Part shown: positions 57,656-60,339 of the stretch, one piece after another
Position numbering within the stretch: the stretch's first letter is position 1
Layout of the letters: every line of letters starts with the position of its first letter
NCBI GenBank assembly: GCA_027306785.1
Contig: DAHUZB010000002.1
Span: forward strand, 1-60,339
Length of the DNA stretch: 60,339 nt
Origin: Vulcanimicrobiota bacterium
Lineage (GTDB): Bacteria > Vulcanimicrobiota > Vulcanimicrobiia > Vulcanimicrobiales > Vulcanimicrobiaceae
Direction: 5' to 3'
Position numbers and translations under genes: made by a program
Notes under the pieces: model-generated
Seen by the model: the letters and a program-made list of their open reading frames with translations, nothing else
What the model was told of the DNA's origin: nothing
Database searches by the model: none

Positions 57656-59254
57656 GTGTCAGTGGTGCATAGCGATTCTAAAAACGATATCGTTCTATAC
57701 ACGAAATGGAATGACGCTATATTCGATTTTTTCTTTAATCCTGCAAAGGCCGGACAAAGTGTACGACTTACGATGGATGATACTGCGCTAGCATCGATTG
57801 CGAGCTGGCTCGATCTTTCGGAAGGTGATTTTGTCCGCAGTACCTCTAACCTCATTCGCCCAAGTGCAACCGACGTATTTCGAACATTTGGCGAATTAAA
57901 CGATCCGAATCGCGGCGTTCCATTCACTGTCGGATTGCTCGCCGCGCAAGTGCTCGTCGCCTCTCGAATGCATACCGATGACGATGCATCCAAGGCAAAC
58001 TTCTGGTTACGCTTCAACCAGACATTACTTAGGAGCGACTCAAAGCAGCCGCCCCCGGCGCATCAAATGCTTGGAACTTTCTGGCGAGAACTCGAACAAA
58101 GGCTAAACGTCAAGGCCGGTGGACGCTTCGGCGTGCTTCGGATTCCGGAAGACCCGAACGAAGCGCCGCTTCAAGGCCGCGTCCACATCAATTATCCGCT
58201 CTCGCAGTGTCTTATTCGACAAGCCGACCGCGAAGATCTCGAAATGTTCTTTCGATCGAACGCGCGTGCGGCCGAATGTTCCACGTCGAGCCTCGTCGAA
58301 TTGCTGTCGGATAACGATTACGCATTTAGCAAGGCTTTCGTAAGCGTTCTATCTCAAGCCAGAGCGTTAAGCGGCATGCGGCACGAGCTTACACAAGCGA
58401 TCGACGAAATTCGAACCTCGGCTCGGCGTTCGGCAAGCATTAGCAAAACATCGCCGATTCCTGGCCGGCGACCAAAAGTTCGCCTGAAGATGCGCAAGGA
58501 GCGAGGCGAACTACGGATCGTGCTGCAGCGACTGCTGAGTGATTGGGAAGATATCGCTACGCTTTCCGCGGACGAGTGGCGAGACGGCTGGTTTGAGGAC
58601 GAAGAATTGGCGGGCTTCTGGAGTGGAGCAGATCGATCTGTGTTCGTCAGCACGGACGACGGCTACGTTACGTCATCGAAGGTCCCCGCAGATACTACGA
58701 CGTTACGGTTGCTATTTGAAGCGGACAACGAAGATCTTTCAGGGCAGCTTTCCGCGTTCACGTGGACTGAGGTAACGCTTGGGGAAAGTCTTGATGGACT
58801 TCGATGCCTCGAGTTTGCTATCGCGTGCTCGGAAAACGAAAACCTAACGCATGTGCTGGCACTTAGGGCAGATGCCCGAACCACGATCCGGATTCTTGGA
58901 GGACTAAAGTTCGAACGTAACCGGTACGTCTACGGCGCAGCCCCCATCATTCGGATCGAAAATGCAAACGGCGCGTCCGTTATTGTGAGCGGGAGAATGT
59001 GTCCCACTACGGATAGCGGTGACATCGCCGCCGGATACCTGCCAATGGAACCCGGTGTCATCGACGTCGAGTGCGGAGATGCCTTCGCTCAATATGAAAT
59101 CGTCGATCTTTCCAGGGAGGCTGACAGCAGCGATGGCGGCTGCGTGGGGTATCGCGTATCATTGAGCCCTCCGATGATGACGTCCGTAGACCTTACCGAG
59201 GACCGAAGCACAGGAGAGGCCATCCGCACTCTCGTCGGAGCTGACCTCCTGTGA
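57656..59254 (+). CDS. Unrecognised protein, first gene of an AT-richer operon
   Basis: 532 residues from GTG 57656, with GGTGGA about 8 bases upstream; a frame-longer TTG start at 57605 lacks support. I recognise no family. The N-terminal two fifths look helical, with GVPFTVGLLAAQVLVASRMH and RFGVLRIPEDPNEAPLQGRV then PLSQCLIRQADREDLEMFF. The middle has a basic segment (SIPGRRPKVRLKMRKERGEL style), possibly for nucleic acid. The C-terminal roughly 230 residues appear beta-rich. No catalytic motif, signal peptide or membrane segment is visible. The next gene starts within its stop (GTGA). A defence or mobile-island role is an inference from context only. Confidence 0.6.
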   Translation: MSVVHSDSKNDIVLYTKWNDAIFDFFFNPAKAGQSVRLTMDDTALASIASWLDLSEGDFVRSTSNLIRPSATDVFRTFGELNDPNRGVPFTVGLLAAQVLVASRMHTDDDASKANFWLRFNQTLLRSDSKQPPPAHQMLGTFWRELEQRLNVKAGGRFGVLRIPEDPNEAPLQGRVHINYPLSQCLIRQADREDLEMFFRSNARAAECSTSSLVELLSDNDYAFSKAFVSVLSQARALSGMRHELTQAIDEIRTSARRSASISKTSPIPGRRPKVRLKMRKERGELRIVLQRLLSDWEDIATLSADEWRDGWFEDEELAGFWSGADRSVFVSTDDGYVTSSKVPADTTTLRLLFEADNEDLSGQLSAFTWTEVTLGESLDGLRCLEFAIACSENENLTHVLALRADARTTIRILGGLKFERNRYVYGAAPIIRIENANGASVIVSGRMCPTTDSGDIAAGYLPMEPGVIDVECGDAFAQYEIVDLSREADSSDGGCVGYRVSLSPPMMTSVDLTEDRSTGEAIRTLVGADLL

Positions 59255-60183
59255 GCGAAGCTATCCCCCTTGAACCGCTGCTTTACTACATGCACGAGCG
59301 AAGCAACGGCACGTGGAGTCAATTTGCAGATGCTACGCTTTCGCTCGGGATCGAGAAGAACCATGCGCTGTACCTGGCTCAATTGTTGTCAGAGAATGCG
59401 CTTGTGGAATTCCTATGGGACGATGACAAGCGTTGGTCGGTGACGTCCTCTGTCGCCGTCGTATCGAACCGCAGCGGCGGAAGTATCAGCCTTTGGGGCG
59501 GAACGCATCGCAGCGCCGACGCGCTGCGTGAGTCGGGGCTGGGGTGCGAAGTCGGAACGCGGCGCATCTTCATGGGAGACAGGCTATTCACTTACAGGCA
59601 CGGGATTCGGCTCCAAGCTCAAAAGTGGGAAGCGATCAGACAATACGTCGACGTCGTCAACGGTAAGGATATCCTTAACGCGTTGCCTGCGATTGAAAGG
59701 CTATTGTCAAAGTACCCAGAAGCCGAAATACCTGGCATAAACGCCGATGTGCGCCGCTGGAGTTTCGAACGAAGCTCGAAATGGTGGAAGAGCCCCGTCG
59801 ATTTTGCGCCTGTCGAAAATTCATTGTGGCGCGTCGGCGCCCGTCGCTGGCGGTTCTTCCGACGTGGAAAGCTTCGGAGCGTCCCCGACTGGCTTGGCAA
59901 ATGGCTCGTATACGCTGCGTCGCATCGCGGCGGATATGTCGCTCAATACATTCATCAAGGCGGCTATTTCACCTTACCGTTCGGCAGTCTAATACCGACG
60001 CCGTATCTTCGTGCTGTTTTACTCAACGAGGGTGTCGCAGCACCGGTTGATGCTGCACGCGTCGTGGATCGCGCGAGATCACGCGGCTATTCAAACGTGG
60101 ACGAGCAAGTCGCGACAACAATTTGCGAAAAGCTCGGTATCGAAATGGACGTCAGAAAAGAAAGAAAAAAGGAGCAAGCGTAA
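59251..60183 (+). CDS. Unrecognised protein with possible winged-helix N-terminus
   Basis: 310 residues from GTG 59251, overlapping the upstream stop by 4 bp. The first 75 residues read like a winged helix: WSQFADATLSLGIEKNHALY, LAQLLSENALVEFLWDDDKR, WSVTSSVAVV. Then comes ISLWGGTHRSADALRESGLG, and a repeated beta/turn pattern with Trp/Arg-rich strands (SLWRVGARRWRFFRRGKLRS). It ends in a basic tail RKERKKEQA. No recognised enzyme motif. Coupled translation implies it works with the gene before it; a helicase or nuclease partner might have been the interrupted third gene. Confidence 0.6.
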   Translation: MSEAIPLEPLLYYMHERSNGTWSQFADATLSLGIEKNHALYLAQLLSENALVEFLWDDDKRWSVTSSVAVVSNRSGGSISLWGGTHRSADALRESGLGCEVGTRRIFMGDRLFTYRHGIRLQAQKWEAIRQYVDVVNGKDILNALPAIERLLSKYPEAEIPGINADVRRWSFERSSKWWKSPVDFAPVENSLWRVGARRWRFFRRGKLRSVPDWLGKWLVYAASHRGGYVAQYIHQGGYFTLPFGSLIPTPYLRAVLLNEGVAAPVDAARVVDRARSRGYSNVDEQVATTICEKLGIEMDVRKERKKEQA

Positions 60184-60204
60184 ATGCGGGTGTCGGCAAG
60201 CGGT
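60184..60204 (+). pseudogene. Third gene of the island operon, cut after about seven codons by an IS
   Basis: ATG 60184 lies directly after the previous stop, with AAAGGAG about 10 bases upstream, as expected for a third operon gene. It codes only MRVSASG before the TGGCCCC sequence of the insertion element begins. The reading frame then runs through IS DNA to a stop about 27 codons later. The rest of the gene, if present, is on the other side of the IS, outside the window. Confidence 0.5.
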
Positions 60205-60339
60205 GGCCCCGTTTACCTGGACAGAAATACTCGGCCGATAAGTGGCCCCTTGCGAGTTATGCTGCCTGAAGTTCAGGCCGTTGGTTGAAATACGCGGCGT
60301 CGGGCGTTTTGCCCCCGAGGCTTGAGTGCGGGCGGACGC
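60203..60339 (-). mobile_element. End of an IS3-family insertion sequence
   Basis: A transposase 3' end on the minus strand is followed by a terminal sequence that on the plus strand begins near TGGCCCCGTTTACCTGGACA (60203-60222). The start TG and the presence of an internal second GTGGCCCC copy (about 60241) are consistent with an IS3-type terminal repeat. The exact edge is a guess, because the other end is outside the window. Confidence 0.75.
60257..60339 (-). CDS. IS3-family transposase (OrfB), C-terminal end only
   Basis: 27 codons before a TAA at 60257-60259. The visible end reads VRPHSSLGGKTPDAAYFNQR PELQAA (split here). The RPHSSLGGKTP pattern is the characteristic end of IS3-family rve-type integrase-core transposases. 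The catalytic DDE core and OrfA lie outside the window. It is oriented against the unknown operon. Confidence 0.93.
   Translation of the reverse strand, partial: VRPHSSLGGKTPDAAYFNQRPELQAA

Overview
The window looks like the replication-origin region of a GC-rich, diderm (lipopolysaccharide-bearing) bacterium. The block rpmH-rnpA-yidD-yidC-khpB runs away from dnaA, with DnaA-box-like 9-mers between rpmH and dnaA, and mnmE starts at the left edge. Outer-membrane biogenesis genes (bamA, Skp-like genes, lpxD-C-fabZ-A-B, lptC-B-F) lie in one long co-directional run with a DUF3084-type gene and a 'lipid-A-disaccharide synthase-related' gene. Those two families are known from cyanobacteria-like lineages. 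Together with the Ser/Pro 'SPSASPTASP' lipoproteins, this suggests a terrabacterial diderm such as Candidatus Eremiobacterota (WPS-2). That placement is inference from gene content only.

Layout: 1-4807 (minus) mnmE, a peptide-ABC substrate-binding lipoprotein, khpB/jag, yidC, yidD, rnpA, rpmH. 4808-5246 candidate oriC. 5247-12643 dnaA, two secreted lipoprotein genes inserted between dnaA and dnaN, then dnaN, recF and dciA. 12633-22167 gyrB, tamB-like, bamA. 22189-24663 three consecutive Skp/OmpH-like genes carrying four OmpH modules. 24668-36079 lipid A and LPS transport genes, most joined by 1-8 bp overlaps. 36160-41328 an outer-membrane barrel, a TPR protein, a glycosyltransferase and a giant pseudopilin-like protein. 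41358-41983 a PIN-toxin/antitoxin pair whose toxin has an in-frame stop. 42070-44989 two secreted proteins. 45036-57024 recombination and replication genes: recQ, a WYL regulator, two helicase-nuclease proteins (AddAB/AdnAB-like), dnaX, ybaB, recR. 57025-60339 an AT-richer island with two unrecognised overlapping genes, a third gene cut after about seven codons, and the end of an IS3-family element.

Major themes. (1) Envelope assembly: BamA, duplicated Skp-type chaperones, lipid A synthesis and Lpt transport appear to be co-expressed. A metallophosphoesterase with a GNR-type motif sits where LpxH/LpxI would be expected. (2) DNA replication and repair: dnaA, dnaN, recF, dciA, gyrB, dnaX, recR, recQ and a dual helicase-nuclease. 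(3) Small repeats: a roughly 25-bp dispersed element (GTGTCACCCTGAGC..GTCGAAGGG) recurs in gaps and, strikingly, several times in frame inside dnaX. An 18-bp tandem array lies before lpxB. A 119-bp insertion or duplication sits exactly at the lpxA start codon. Functions come from motif reading alone; no database search was possible.
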